A stretch of DNA of 57,775 nt from JAVBLD01 sp031553705 (GCA_031553705.1 JAVBLD010000028.1:1-57775); one strand, 5' to 3'. Positions 26,484-36,169 are shown, counted from the first letter of the stretch. The notes: a model not told the origin generated them from the sequence alone. Program-made: numbers and translations.

Positions 26484-29400
26484 ATTAATTTTCATCTTAA
26501 TTGCGTCATTATTTTCAAAATATTCGTACAGCTCCCTGGAACGCTTTATTTTACAGGTTCTTGAGAACATTTTTACAGAATTGCCCTGACCGTCAAAAAG
26601 CATAAAGTATAAAGAGATATCATTTTTTACGTTCTCTTCTTCTTTTTTGTTTCCCGGTTTTGCCGGAAGCTCATGGACTGAGTCCCGTACAAACAGGTCA
26701 TATATTTCATTGACGGTATCTGAGGTTAGCTTTGTAATATCCACCTGCAAAGTGATGGATCGTATTATGTTCTCCGCAATCGTTTCCAATAGATCTATTT
26801 TCTGTATATTAAATGCCAGATCATTGTCTTCCTTTCCCCATTTCGGTTGTATTTTCCCTTTTACATAAATGGCGGTTTCATTAATAAAATATTGCCGGTA
26901 ATCGGTATAGTCCTTTCCAAAGAAAGTCAGTTCATAGCTTCCGCTGAAGTCTTCAATGGTCAATATCCCGAAATCCTTGCCAGTCTTGGTTTTTCCTTCC
27001 CGCTTAGCCGTGATGATGCCGGCAATGGTGATCTCTTTGCCTTTGAATGCTTCAAAGTCGGCATTTAAATCCTCTATAGGGGTACAGAGCACTTTCATTT
27101 CCAGTTTATACGGATCCAGGGGATGCGATGTGAGGTAAATACCGATCAGTTCCTTTTCCTTCCTCGACTTTTCATAATCATGCCATGGTTCGCATTCGGG
27201 AATATTCGGTTTGGTAACCTCATATCCTTCCATCCCGCCAAAAAGAGAACTTTGCATGCTCATGCTGTCCTGTTGTTTTTTTTGTCCGAAATTGACCAGT
27301 GTGTCCAATACCGTATTGCTGGCGTCTACCGGATGGAAGAATTGTGCCCGGTGGTATCCGAAGCTGTCCAATCCTCCTGCAGCGACAAGGCTTTCAAGGG
27401 TCTTTTTATTGATACTTTTGTAATCGATGCGTTCAAAGAAATCGTACAAATCTTTGTAGGCCCCGTTTTTCTCCCGTTCTTCAATAATCTTTTCTACGGC
27501 TCCTTCGCCGACTCCTTTGATGGCTGCCATTCCGAAACGGATCTGGCCACGGCTGTTTACCGTGAAATCATTATACGATTCGTTTACATCGGGAGCCAGT
27601 ACATTTAGTCCCATCCGCTTGCACTCGTCCATGAATACCGTCACTTTTTCAATCTGGGAGAGGTTATTGCTCAAGTTTGCCGCCATAAACTCGGCCGGAT
27701 AATGGGCTTTCAGGAATCCGGTTTGGTAGGCAATATAGGCATAACATACGGAATGTGATTTATTGAAAGCGTAAGAGGCAAATGCTTCCCAGTCTCCCCA
27801 TATCTTATCTATCAACGGTCCAATGGGTTTTCCCTGGCACCCTTCGACAAATTGGGGGTTATTGCTGCATCCTTGGATAAATTGCGCTTTAAGCGCATTC
27901 ATTGTATCAAATTGCTTTTTCCCCATCGCTTTGCGGAGGGTGTCCGACATACCGCGGGTGAAATTACCCAATGCACGTGCCTGGAGCATTACCTGTTCCT
28001 GGTAGACGGTGATACCGTATGTGTCATTTAAGAAAGGCTCCATCATCGGGTGGTCGTATATGATCGGTTCCTCACCGTGTTTCCGGGCAATAAACCGTGG
28101 GATATACTCCATCGGTCCCGGACGGTAGAGGGCGTTCATTGCAACCAGATCTTCAAAGCGATTCGGTTTTAATGCACGCAGGTGTTTTTTCATACCAGGC
28201 GACTCGAATTGGAACAGGCCGGTCGTCTCTCCGTTTGAAAACAGGTCGAATGTTTTCTGGTCTTCCAATGGAATCTTGTCAGGATCGACGTCGATATGCT
28301 TGGAGATTTTTATATTGCTTATACAGGTTTTGATGATGGAGAGTGTTTTCAAGCCGAGGAAGTCCATTTTCAACAGACCGATCGGCTCTACAAAGTGTCC
28401 GTCATATTGTGTGGTCAACAGGCTTTCTCCCTCTGTCGGCATCACCGGGATATGTTCGATAAGCGGGTCCCTGCTGATCAATACCCCGCAGGCATGTATC
28501 CCTGTCTGTCGGATGGAACCTTCCAGGATTTCCGCAAGGCGAATCGTTTTGGCTATGAGCGGATTTTGAGACTGTTTCTCCTTTTCGAGTTCTTTGTTTT
28601 CTTCGTATGCTTTTTTCAGGGTCATTTTGGGAACTTCCGGTACCATTTTTGCCAACCGGTTAGCTTCCGACAGTTCGAGACGCAGAACACGGGCAACGTC
28701 CTTGATTGCCATTTTAGCAGCCATGCTGCCGAAGGTAACAATATGAGCCACTTTTTTCTGTCCGTATTTGTCCGTTACCCACTCCAGCACTTTCTGACGA
28801 CCTTCGTCGTCAAAGTCAATGTCAATATCAGGCATCGATATCCGGTCGGGGTTCAGGAAGCGTTCGAACAGCAGATCGTATGCTACCGGGTCGATATTGG
28901 TAATCCCAAGGCAGTAGGCAACGACGCTGCCGGCAGCCGATCCCCGGCCGGGTCCTACAATAACATCCATCTGACGGGCTGCTGCGATAAAGTCCTGTAC
29001 AATCAGAAAATATCCAGGGAATCCCATCGTTTTGATGGTATCCAGCTCAAATTCGATACGTTCGCGCACGCTGTCAGGCAGACCGTCCGTCCATCTTTTT
29101 TTGGCGCCGATATAGGTCAGGTGTTTTAAATAATCCGCTTCAAACTTGATGCGGAGGATCTTTTCATAGTCCCCGCTCAGTTTATCGTACCGCTCTCCGA
29201 ACTCTTTTCTCAGGTCCTCTTCGGCATATTTCAGTTTGTGTGTGTCTGTTGAGCCGAATTCCGCCGGGATGGGGAATAGCGGCATAATGGGGTCGGAATC
29301 AAGATGGTATGGTTCAATTTTATCGGTGATCTCCTGAGTGTTCCCGAGAACTTCCGGCCAATCACTGAAGAGTTGTTCCATCTCCGTAGTTGTTTTAAAC

Positions 29401-30152
29401 CACTCTTGACGGGTATACCTCATACGGGTAGGGTCGTCGATATCTTTCCTGGTATTCAGGCAAATCAGTAAATCGTGGGCTTCCGCGTCCTCTTCATTCA
29501 GAAAATGGACGTCGTTGGTAGCAATCACTTTAATATCTAATTTTTTTCCAATACGTGCAATCTCTTTGTTGCAGCGTTCCTGGTTATCGAATATTTCGGC
29601 ATTTTGCCGCGGGTTGTCTGAAGGGTGCCGCATCACTTCCAGGTAATAGTCTTCGCCAAACAGGTTTTTATACCATTGGGCCGTAGCTTCGGCAGCTTCC
29701 AGATCGCCGTTCATGATTTTCTGGCAAATCTCTCCTCCGAGGCAGGCGGAAGAGACAATCAGTCCTTCATGATATTCCTGTAAGATCTTTTTGTCAATAC
29801 GGGGACGATAGTAGAATCCATCGATGTGGGCAATGGATGTCAGTTTGATCAGGTTTTTATATCCTTGTAGGTTTTTGGCTAATAGTATAAGATGGTCTCC
29901 CGAACGATCGGCGGGATTACTTTTGCTATACAACGATTCTTGTGCCACATATGCCTCACATCCTAAAACCGGTTTGATCCCTTTTTTTACACAGGTGTCG
30001 TAAAAGAGTTTTATTCCGAACATGCTGCCGTGATCGGTGAGTGCAAGCGCAGTCATACCGTCTTTTACCGCTTTCTCGATTAAGCCCGGAATACTGGCGG
30101 CCCCGTCAAGAATAGAGTACTGGGAATGGACGTGAAAGTGAGTGAAAGCCAT
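26481..30152 (-). CDS. dnaE: DNA polymerase III subunit alpha
   Basis: 1223-aa replicative polymerase, usual size for Bacteroidetes DnaE. The N-terminal PHP domain begins F-T-H-F-H-V-H-S-Q-Y-S with L-T-D-H-G-S-M; the catalytic palm carries G-R-G-S-A-A-G-S and the M440-P-D-I-D-I-D-F-D motif whose aspartates (D442, D444) bind magnesium; then thumb, fingers, tandem HhH (G-V-G-E-G-A-V-E) and an OB-fold around 1010-1100 (I-A-G-I-I-T). Synthesises the chromosome with the beta clamp. Minus-strand neighbours are purN (52 nt upstream) and trxA (downstream). Nothing unusual in the motifs. Confidence 0.96.
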   Translation of the reverse strand: MAFTHFHVHSQYSILDGAASIPGLIEKAVKDGMTALALTDHGSMFGIKLFYDTCVKKGIKPVLGCEAYVAQESLYSKSNPADRSGDHLILLAKNLQGYKNLIKLTSIAHIDGFYYRPRIDKKILQEYHEGLIVSSACLGGEICQKIMNGDLEAAEATAQWYKNLFGEDYYLEVMRHPSDNPRQNAEIFDNQERCNKEIARIGKKLDIKVIATNDVHFLNEEDAEAHDLLICLNTRKDIDDPTRMRYTRQEWFKTTTEMEQLFSDWPEVLGNTQEITDKIEPYHLDSDPIMPLFPIPAEFGSTDTHKLKYAEEDLRKEFGERYDKLSGDYEKILRIKFEADYLKHLTYIGAKKRWTDGLPDSVRERIEFELDTIKTMGFPGYFLIVQDFIAAARQMDVIVGPGRGSAAGSVVAYCLGITNIDPVAYDLLFERFLNPDRISMPDIDIDFDDEGRQKVLEWVTDKYGQKKVAHIVTFGSMAAKMAIKDVARVLRLELSEANRLAKMVPEVPKMTLKKAYEENKELEKEKQSQNPLIAKTIRLAEILEGSIRQTGIHACGVLISRDPLIEHIPVMPTEGESLLTTQYDGHFVEPIGLLKMDFLGLKTLSIIKTCISNIKISKHIDVDPDKIPLEDQKTFDLFSNGETTGLFQFESPGMKKHLRALKPNRFEDLVAMNALYRPGPMEYIPRFIARKHGEEPIIYDHPMMEPFLNDTYGITVYQEQVMLQARALGNFTRGMSDTLRKAMGKKQFDTMNALKAQFIQGCSNNPQFVEGCQGKPIGPLIDKIWGDWEAFASYAFNKSHSVCYAYIAYQTGFLKAHYPAEFMAANLSNNLSQIEKVTVFMDECKRMGLNVLAPDVNESYNDFTVNSRGQIRFGMAAIKGVGEGAVEKIIEEREKNGAYKDLYDFFERIDYKSINKKTLESLVAAGGLDSFGYHRAQFFHPVDASNTVLDTLVNFGQKKQQDSMSMQSSLFGGMEGYEVTKPNIPECEPWHDYEKSRKEKELIGIYLTSHPLDPYKLEMKVLCTPIEDLNADFEAFKGKEITIAGIITAKREGKTKTGKDFGILTIEDFSGSYELTFFGKDYTDYRQYFINETAIYVKGKIQPKWGKEDNDLAFNIQKIDLLETIAENIIRSITLQVDITKLTSDTVNEIYDLFVRDSVHELPAKPGNKKEEENVKNDISLYFMLFDGQGNSVKMFSRTCKIKRSRELYEYFENNDAIKMKIN

Positions 30153-30204
30153 ATATAAATTAGGATAAATTTTGAATTATAGGGACTTATAGTAATTTGC
30201 CGTT

Positions 30205-30774
30205 TTATCTTTTTTTGATGATATCTTCGACTACTCTTGGGAAATGAGCATGCTCCAAAGCATGAATTTTTTCAGCGAGCATTTCCGGGGTGTCGCCGGG
30301 GGAGACAGGGCATTTGGCCTGAAAAACGATATCCCCTTCATCATACCGTTCGTTAATATAATGTATCGTGATGCCGCTCTCTTTTTCGCCGGAAGCGATC
30401 ACTGCACAATGTACATTCATGCCGTACATTCCTTTACCTCCGTATTTAGGTAGCAGTGCCGGATGGATGTTTACTATTTTCCGGTCAAATTCTGTAATAA
30501 TGCCGGAGGGTATCTTCCATAAAAAGCCCGCCAATACGATGAAATCGATGCCGGTGTCCTTTAATGTTTTCAGCACTCCCTCAGGGTCGCGGAGCTCTTC
30601 TTTATTAAATATATAGGACGGGATATGATATTTTTTTGCTCGTTCAAGCACATAAGCATCCGGGATATTACAGAAGACCGAACTTACTCGGATTTCCGGA
30701 TTTTTTGCGAAAAATAAAATAATATTTTCAGCGTTAGAGCCTGAACCAGAGGCGAATATTGCTATTTTTTTCAT
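30205..30774 (-). CDS. purN: Phosphoribosylglycinamide formyltransferase
   Basis: 189-aa GART, the third step of purine synthesis: transfers formyl from 10-formyl-THF to GAR. The N-terminal A-S-G-S-G-S-N phosphate loop (8-14), catalytic N102 and H104 in V-N-I-H-P-A-L-L-P, and the aspartate region D145-x2-D148 are all in place. Divergent from acpP across 165 bp, and 52 nt upstream of dnaE, with which it may share a transcript. Confidence 0.94.
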   Translation of the reverse strand: MKKIAIFASGSGSNAENIILFFAKNPEIRVSSVFCNIPDAYVLERAKKYHIPSYIFNKEELRDPEGVLKTLKDTGIDFIVLAGFLWKIPSGIITEFDRKIVNIHPALLPKYGGKGMYGMNVHCAVIASGEKESGITIHYINERYDEGDIVFQAKCPVSPGDTPEMLAEKIHALEHAHFPRVVEDIIKKR

Positions 30775-30835
30775 ATTGTAAAAGATTAAAAATCAAGCTT
30801 ATAAAGATAGAAAAACTTTATTCTTGTTAAAAAAT

Positions 30836-30866
30836 TTTTTAGAGAAAAAAATAAAGCCTAAATTTG
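30836..30866 (+). promoter_or_regulatory. Promoter of the acpP-fabF operon
   Basis: TTTT, 19 nt, then TAAATTTG at 30859-30866, an exact -7 match with the usual spacing. This leaves a 5' leader of about 65-70 nt before the ATG at 30940. Confidence 0.6.
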
Positions 30867-30939
30867 CTCCGTGAATTTAAGATGCATATTTGGAGTGTAT
30901 CTAGTGTAAAATTAAAATGTCTAATTAAAATTTGAAGCT

Positions 30940-31176
30940 ATGTCTGACATTACTAACAGAGTAAAAGCAATTATTGTAGATAAATTAGGAGTTGATGAAA
31001 CTGAGGTTAAGCCGGAAGCTACTTTTACGAACGACCTTGGCGCGGATTCTTTGGATACCGTAGAGTTGATTATGGAATTGGAAAAAGAATTCAATATCAC
31101 GATTCCGGATGATCAGGCTGAAAAGATCACTACAGTAGGTGACGCTATCTCTTATGTAGAAGCTAACGCAAAGTAA
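30940..31176 (+). CDS. acpP: Acyl carrier protein
   Basis: 78-aa acidic four-helix protein that carries growing acyl chains on a phosphopantetheine arm attached to S37 in the motif G-A-D-S-L-D-T-V-E. First gene of an operon: fabF starts 15 nt after its stop codon, then rnc. Confidence 0.96.
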   Translation: MSDITNRVKAIIVDKLGVDETEVKPEATFTNDLGADSLDTVELIMELEKEFNITIPDDQAEKITTVGDAISYVEANAK

Positions 31177-31191
31177 TTTAATACTATTTTT

Positions 31192-32436
31192 ATGAACCAG
31201 AAACGAGTAGTAATAACAGGTCTCGGAACGATCAATCCGCTTGGTCATAATGTGCCGGAGTTTTGGGACAATTTAATAAAAGGTGTCAGTGGCGCTGGTC
31301 CTATTACTCGTTTTGATGCATCACAATTTCGTACACAGTTTGCCTGTGAGGTGAAAAATTATGATCCTGCCCAGTTTTTTGACCGGAAAGAGGTGAAAAA
31401 AATGGATCTTTATACGCAATTCGGTTTAATTGCTGCAAAAGAGGCGGTTAAAGACGCAGGCCTTGATTTTGAACAGGAAAACAAAAAACGGATCGGGGTG
31501 ATATGGGCCGCCGGAATCGGTGGTCTGGAGACATTCTATGAAGAGTGTGCCGCATTTGCGACAGGAGACGGAACCCCGAGATTCAGCCCTTTCTTTATAC
31601 CTAAGATGATTGCGAACATGGCAGGAGCCACGATAGCAATAGAATATGGATTGAAAGGCCCGAATTATTCTACGGTTTCTGCATGCGCAGCTTCTGCTCA
31701 CGCACTGTATGATGCATTAAATTTGATTCGTTTAGGAAAAGCAGATGTTATTATTGCCGGAGGATCCGAAGCTTCGATTACCCCTCCGGGAGTGGGAGGT
31801 TTTAATGCTTTGAAAGCGTTGTCTACCCGTAACGACGACCCGAAAACGGCTTCCCGTCCTTTTGATGCGGACAGGGATGGTTTTGTGATCGGCGAAGGAG
31901 GAGCGGGCTTGGTCGTTGAAGAGTATGAACATGCTGTGAAGAGAGGTGCCAGGATTTATGCAGAACTGGCAGGCGGCGGTGCTAATTCCGATGCTTATCA
32001 CATGACAGCTCCGGATCCGGAAGGAGAAGGTGCCTGTGACGTGATGTTGCTGGCTCTTGAAGATGCCGGTTTGCGGCCTGAGGACGTAAACTATATCAAC
32101 GTGCATGGAACTTCTACCGGATTGGGCGATGTGGCTGAACCTAAGGCCATACAAAAAGCATTTGGCGAACATGCATACCGGTTGAATATCAGTTCAACCA
32201 AGTCGATGACCGGTCACCTGTTAGGAGCTGCCGGCGCGATCGAAGCCCTCGCTTGTGTATTGGCGGTAAAAAATGATATCGTTCCTCCGACGATTAACTT
32301 TAGTACGCTCGAACCTGAGTTGGATCCCCAATTGAATTTCACATTCAATACTCCTCAGAAAAGAACGGTAAATGTTGCATTAAGCAACACGTTTGGTTTT
32401 GGCGGACACAATGCTTGTGTTGTTATTAAAAAATAA
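31192..32436 (+). CDS. fabF: Beta-ketoacyl-ACP synthase II
   Basis: 414-aa condensing enzyme that elongates acyl-ACP with malonyl-ACP. The Cys-His-His triad is complete: C165 in V-S-A-C-A-A-S, H305 in V-H-G-T-S-T and H342 in M-T-G-H-L-L-G-A-A-G. The C-terminal G-F-G-G-H-N glycine loop is present. Located 15 nt after acpP and 20 nt before rnc, the classical bacterial order. Confidence 0.96.
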   Translation: MNQKRVVITGLGTINPLGHNVPEFWDNLIKGVSGAGPITRFDASQFRTQFACEVKNYDPAQFFDRKEVKKMDLYTQFGLIAAKEAVKDAGLDFEQENKKRIGVIWAAGIGGLETFYEECAAFATGDGTPRFSPFFIPKMIANMAGATIAIEYGLKGPNYSTVSACAASAHALYDALNLIRLGKADVIIAGGSEASITPPGVGGFNALKALSTRNDDPKTASRPFDADRDGFVIGEGGAGLVVEEYEHAVKRGARIYAELAGGGANSDAYHMTAPDPEGEGACDVMLLALEDAGLRPEDVNYINVHGTSTGLGDVAEPKAIQKAFGEHAYRLNISSTKSMTGHLLGAAGAIEALACVLAVKNDIVPPTINFSTLEPELDPQLNFTFNTPQKRTVNVALSNTFGFGGHNACVVIKK

Positions 32437-32456
32437 TCACTTCTAGTTTTTTAGTC

Positions 32457-33200
32457 GTGATTAAGAAAATAATTCAATCCATAAGGCTTTACATTCATCG
32501 GAATGGAAGGTTTTATGGATTGTCTGTTTCTCAATTAGGCTTTGTACCTAATAACAAAGGCCTTTATCGTTTAGCCTTATTGCATAAATCGGCATCCAAG
32601 ATGACGAAAAACGGCATCGTATTAAATTATGAACGTCTTGAATTTCTTGGAGATGCAGTATTGGGGGCTATTATTGCCGAACTCCTTTATAAATTCTTTC
32701 CGAATAAAGATGAGGGTTTTCTGACCCGTGTGCGTTCAAAGGTAGTCAGCAGGGAATCTTTGAACGAATTGGCTATTAGTATTGGTTTGGATAAATCTGT
32801 TGTGGCAAAATCAGACATATCCAAAAACAAACATATTTACGGTGATGTTTTTGAAGCCTTTATCGGTGCAATATTTCTAGACCAGGGCTTTGCCGTTACC
32901 AAGCATTTTATTGAAAAGTTTATTTTTCCGAATTTCTTTAATATTAAGGACCTGGTGGCAAATGACACCAACTATAAAAGCCGGCTGATTGAATGGGGGC
33001 AGAAAAATAAGGTGGAAATTTCTCTTTTTACAGAGGAAACGGTTAATAGACGCAGGGATAAGTTTTGTTGTACCATTGCCATCATGGGAGAGATTCGGGG
33101 AAAGGGTTTCGGAGGTTCTAAAAAAGAGGCGGAACAGTATGCTGCCGAACAGGTCGTCATGATCCTGAATAAGGAAGGGGAAGGTAATATTGTAATATAA
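32457..33200 (+). CDS. rnc: Ribonuclease III
   Basis: 247-aa double-stranded-RNA endonuclease for rRNA and mRNA processing. The RNase III signature E-R-L-E-F-L-G-D-A-V-L (E62, D66), the second acidic pair D130/E133 in G-D-V-F-E-A-F-I-G-A, and a C-terminal dsRNA-binding domain (about 175-245, with G-G-S-K-K-E-A-E-Q-Y-A-A) are clear. The frame opens with GTG 32457 (M-I-K-K-I-I), 20 nt after fabF; no better ATG exists near the start. A 30-residue N-terminal extension before the RIII domain is usual in Bacteroidales. Confidence 0.95.
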   Translation: MIKKIIQSIRLYIHRNGRFYGLSVSQLGFVPNNKGLYRLALLHKSASKMTKNGIVLNYERLEFLGDAVLGAIIAELLYKFFPNKDEGFLTRVRSKVVSRESLNELAISIGLDKSVVAKSDISKNKHIYGDVFEAFIGAIFLDQGFAVTKHFIEKFIFPNFFNIKDLVANDTNYKSRLIEWGQKNKVEISLFTEETVNRRRDKFCCTIAIMGEIRGKGFGGSKKEAEQYAAEQVVMILNKEGEGNIVI

Positions 33201-33231
33201 AGCCTGAAGGGCGTTCATCAGTTGATTTATT

Positions 33232-34146
33232 ATGGACTATGGGAAAGTAATAGAGAAGATCTATGCGGAGTTAAACGATTGTTTCGGCAAAGGGAAGGTT
33301 GCCAGTTATATTCCGGCTTTGGCGGATATAAATCCCCGGCAGTATGGTATTGTCGTGGCAACGCCGAAAGGAGAGCTTTTTACGGTAGGAGATGCCTATA
33401 CCCGTTTTTCAATACAAAGTATTTCAAAAGTATTCACGTTAGCTATGGTTATCCGTCTGATCGGAGATGAATTATGGCGATATGTGGATAGGGAACCTTC
33501 CGGCACTCCGTTCAATTCTTTGGTGCAATTGGAGTATGAACACGGTATTCCGCGTAATCCGTTTATCAACGCGGGAGCTTTGGTCGTGACTGACCAGTTG
33601 ATAAGGCTTTATCCGAGTCCTAAAGAGGAATTGATCCATTTTATCCGGTCGCTTGCCGGCAACGATGATATATATTATGACAAAGTGGTTGCCCGTTCCG
33701 AGCAGGCCCATGCAATGCGTAATTTGGCCCTGGCGAATTTTATGAAGAGTTTCGGCAATATCCAGAGTGATGTGGATACGTTGGTCGATATCTACTGCAA
33801 CCAGTGTAGTGTGTCAATGAATTGTGTCGAATTGGCGAAGGCTTTTCTTTTTTTGGTGACCCGGGGCGTCAATCCTCACAATGGGGAACAGATCCTTAGC
33901 AGTAGTACTTCGAAACGTTTGGCAGCGTTGATGTTCACATGCGGACTTTATGATGAGTCGGGTGATTTTGCATACCGTGTCGGGATGCCGGGGAAGAGCG
34001 GCGTAGGAGGCGGTATTGTTGCCGTCATACCGGGCCGGTTAAGTATTGCCGTATGGAGCCCCGAATTAAATTCGCATGGTAACTCCTATATCGGCGTGGA
34101 GACACTTGAACGTTTTACTACGGATATCGGTATCTCGATTTTTTAA
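33232..34146 (+). CDS. glsA: Glutaminase A
   Basis: 304-aa serine-dependent beta-lactamase-fold glutaminase converting glutamine to glutamate and ammonia in the cytoplasm. The S63-I-S-K66 catalytic pair (F-S-I-Q-S-I-S-K-V-F), N-P-F-I-N-A-G-A and the glycine-rich G-K-S-G-V-G-G-G-I near 259-267 are typical. It begins 31 nt after rnc with no terminator between them, so it appears to be the tail of the fatty-acid/rnc operon. Glutaminase has been linked to acid tolerance in gut bacteria; a role here is inferred only. Confidence 0.94.
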   Translation: MDYGKVIEKIYAELNDCFGKGKVASYIPALADINPRQYGIVVATPKGELFTVGDAYTRFSIQSISKVFTLAMVIRLIGDELWRYVDREPSGTPFNSLVQLEYEHGIPRNPFINAGALVVTDQLIRLYPSPKEELIHFIRSLAGNDDIYYDKVVARSEQAHAMRNLALANFMKSFGNIQSDVDTLVDIYCNQCSVSMNCVELAKAFLFLVTRGVNPHNGEQILSSSTSKRLAALMFTCGLYDESGDFAYRVGMPGKSGVGGGIVAVIPGRLSIAVWSPELNSHGNSYIGVETLERFTTDIGISIF

Positions 34147-34208
34147 ATAGCGGGAGTGGACAAGGGGATAAGCAGCAAGCGGCAGGTGGTAAGAGGGAAA
34201 ATAAAAGA

Positions 34209-34232
34209 GGTTACCCCGTTTCGCGGGTAACC
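34209..34232. terminator. Terminator between glsA and efp
   Basis: GGTTACCC pairs with GGGTAACC (8 bp) with an 8-nt loop, followed by T-rich sequence on both strands, serving the two convergent genes. Confidence 0.8.
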
Positions 34233-34261
34233 CCTATTTTATCGATAGTTTTTCTACATTC

Positions 34262-34831
34262 TTAATTTCTGACCCGTTCCAGATAGTCGCCGGTTGCCGT
34301 ATCAATCCTGATTTTCTCTCCGATTTCAACAAAAAGGGGAACCATTACCTTGGCTCCGGTTTCTACTTCGGCAGCTTTTAGGGCAGTTGAAGAAGCCGTA
34401 TCGCCTCTTAAACCGGGTTCGGTATATGTCACTTCCAATACTACGTTGGGCATTAATTCAACATATAACGGGGTTTCCGTGTCGGCATGAACCACCATTT
34501 CTACCGAATCCCCTTCCTTCAGAAATTGCGGGGCATTGATCAGTTCTTCGGAGATAGATACCTGTTCGTAAGTTTCCGTATGCATCATTATATAATCATC
34601 TCCCTCTTTATACAGGAACTGGAATGGGCGCCTTTCGATTCTTGCCGTTTCGATTTTTACTCCGGATGAGAACGTATTTTCCAACATCCGTCCTGTTTTC
34701 ACATTTCTCATTTTTGTTCTCACAAAAGCGGGACCTTTACCCGGTTTCACATGTTGAAATTGAACGATAGTATATAAATCGTCTTTAAATACGATGCATA
34801 GCCCATTCCGAAAATCTGCTGTTGTTGCCAT
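34262..34831 (-). CDS. efp: Elongation factor P
   Basis: 189 aa, three OB-like domains; relieves ribosome stalling at polyproline. The tip loop K29-P-G-K32-G-P-A-F-V carries Lys32 at the modified position, as in lysylated or unmodified EF-P types; no epmA/epmB-type modification gene is in the window. The C-terminal G-D-T-A-S-S-T-A-L-K-A-A-E signature and the end G-D-Y-L-E-R-V are conserved. Monocistronic with its own promoter. Confidence 0.95.
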   Translation of the reverse strand: MATTADFRNGLCIVFKDDLYTIVQFQHVKPGKGPAFVRTKMRNVKTGRMLENTFSSGVKIETARIERRPFQFLYKEGDDYIMMHTETYEQVSISEELINAPQFLKEGDSVEMVVHADTETPLYVELMPNVVLEVTYTEPGLRGDTASSTALKAAEVETGAKVMVPLFVEIGEKIRIDTATGDYLERVRN

Positions 34832-34861
34832 TTAATTGTTTTTTGATTGATATTTAGGATG

Positions 34862-34892
34862 CAAATATAAAAAAAACGACCCAAAGCACCAA
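34862..34892 (-). promoter_or_regulatory. Promoter of efp
   Basis: On the minus strand TTGG, 19 nt, then TATATTTG at 34869-34862, an exact -7 match, 30 nt before the ATG. Confidence 0.58.
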
Positions 34893-34937
34893 GATAAAAT
34901 ATAATCGATATCGTTTTGGCGAAGGGTGGTGATAAAA

Positions 34938-34960
34938 AAAGCCGGCTAAAAGCCGGCTTT
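34938..34960 (-). terminator. Terminator of the DUF5684 gene
   Basis: AAAGCCGGCT-AAA-AGCCGGCTTT: 10-bp stem with a triloop, followed on the minus strand by a run of Ts. Confidence 0.88.
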
Positions 34961-34975
34961 AGTATACGAATAAAA

Positions 34976-35311
34976 TTATCCTTCTACTGGTTTTGTATAA
35001 GTTGCATCACTGAACGCAAGGATCGGGAAGAATACAATACTCAGAAGTACCAAACCTACCGTGAAGCCCACGCCTTTACCGAAAGCAAGCGAAATAGCAT
35101 GCAGTAACATAATACCGAATACGATATTTGCAATCGGAATAAAGAGCAGAACGACCCACCAACCCGGTTTATTTACCATTTTACACATGATGTATAAGTT
35201 ATAGATCGGAACGATCGAAGCCCATCCCGGTTGACCGGCTTTTTCGAACACTTTCCACATACTGACAATCGTCAGTATAAATAGGGCTAGATAAATAATA
35301 GCAATAAGCAT
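34976..35311 (-). CDS. DUF5684-type small membrane protein
   Basis: 111 aa with three hydrophobic segments. The arrangement K-A-G-Q-P-G-W-A-S-I-V-P-I-Y-N-L-Y and N-K-P-G-W-W-V-V-L-L-F-I-P is typical of DUF5684 membrane proteins, sometimes annotated as signal-peptidase-like without catalytic residues. Function unknown. Single gene, bracketed by its own -7 box (TACTTTTG at 35391-35398) and a strong terminator. Confidence 0.8.
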   Translation of the reverse strand: MLIAIIYLALFILTIVSMWKVFEKAGQPGWASIVPIYNLYIMCKMVNKPGWWVVLLFIPIANIVFGIMLLHAISLAFGKGVGFTVGLVLLSIVFFPILAFSDATYTKPVEG

Positions 35312-35390
35312 AATCTTAATTTTAAATTAGATATAAATTATTATGTATTAAGCAGTAATAAGCACACATATATGCTCAATTATACTATCG

Positions 35391-35398
35391 CAAAAGTA
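35391..35398 (-). promoter_or_regulatory. -7 box TACTTTTG for the DUF5684 gene
   Basis: Exact TAnnTTTG match on the minus strand, with ATTG 19 nt further upstream as a likely -33. Predicted 5' leader of about 75 nt. Confidence 0.5.
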
Positions 35399-35464
35399 TG
35401 AAAATAAACTAGAGATGCAATATGATATATATATATTTTAATAGTATACTTATATATTAAAAAT

Positions 35465-36169
35465 TTATTGTGTGATGTGGGTATAATCCCGAAGAATAGT
35501 CTGAATAAACTCCAGGTTATTCTGGTCGCTTTGGATGCCGGTCAACTCTTTTATTTTATGACTCAATGGCTCCAGTAATTCGTATTCTTTCGTGGCCCGG
35601 GCTTCAGCCAGCACCTCTTTGATAATGTTGATATCCTTGTCGGAAAGCATCCGTACCTGTGGATACACTACTTCATAGTTGTCAGTATTACTGTATCGAT
35701 CCAATTGTTTTAAAGTGACGGAGCGATTCCGGTAAACGACAGTCGTACCGGCAGCCAGATCGCCCAAACGTTGTCCTTTCTTTGTTACAATGATGCTTAT
35801 CATGCCGATTATACCGAGACAAATAGTGATATCGACCAACCTGAACATCCAACGCAGAAGGCAATCCCATCCTGTAAGTTTTTTACCGTCCAGCCTTACT
35901 ACCTGTATATATAAAGCCATCTTTCCGATGCTCCTTCCGTTTAGGCAGAGTTCGAGGACAAGGTGGTAGAGGGAGAGTAATGAAAATATGACGACTATGA
36001 CGATTGTGCTTTTTTGTAAAGCATCACTGAAACTGACAATCATTGAAAGCACGATAGTCAGTCCGCCGATCACGGTAAAATCGATAAAGGTCGCAAATAC
36101 GCGTTCGGCGACGCCTGCAATCTTATAATCGATATGTGTGTTCTGGGCCGTTTGGATAGAGAGATTCAT
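35465..36169 (-). CDS. RDD-family membrane protein
   Basis: 234 aa: R-V-F-A-T-F-I-D-F-T near the N-terminus (the R and D of the RDD motif), four hydrophobic segments to about residue 130, G-K-M-A-L-Y and R-L-G-D-L-A-A-G-T-T-V-V, then a soluble helical C-terminus of about 85 residues. Transport roles have been suggested for some family members; the role here is unknown. Divergently placed to the SpoIIM-DUF58 gene set, with which it is usually associated in Bacteroidetes. A TAAGTTTG box at 36190-36197 probably drives it. Confidence 0.85.
   Translation of the reverse strand: MNLSIQTAQNTHIDYKIAGVAERVFATFIDFTVIGGLTIVLSMIVSFSDALQKSTIVIVVIFSLLSLYHLVLELCLNGRSIGKMALYIQVVRLDGKKLTGWDCLLRWMFRLVDITICLGIIGMISIIVTKKGQRLGDLAAGTTVVYRNRSVTLKQLDRYSNTDNYEVVYPQVRMLSDKDINIIKEVLAEARATKEYELLEPLSHKIKELTGIQSDQNNLEFIQTILRDYTHITQ

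Noticed and set aside
28296..29129. 277-codon plus-strand frame inside dnaE
   Set aside because: Antisense to conserved polymerase motifs; the product is unordered and has no family features.
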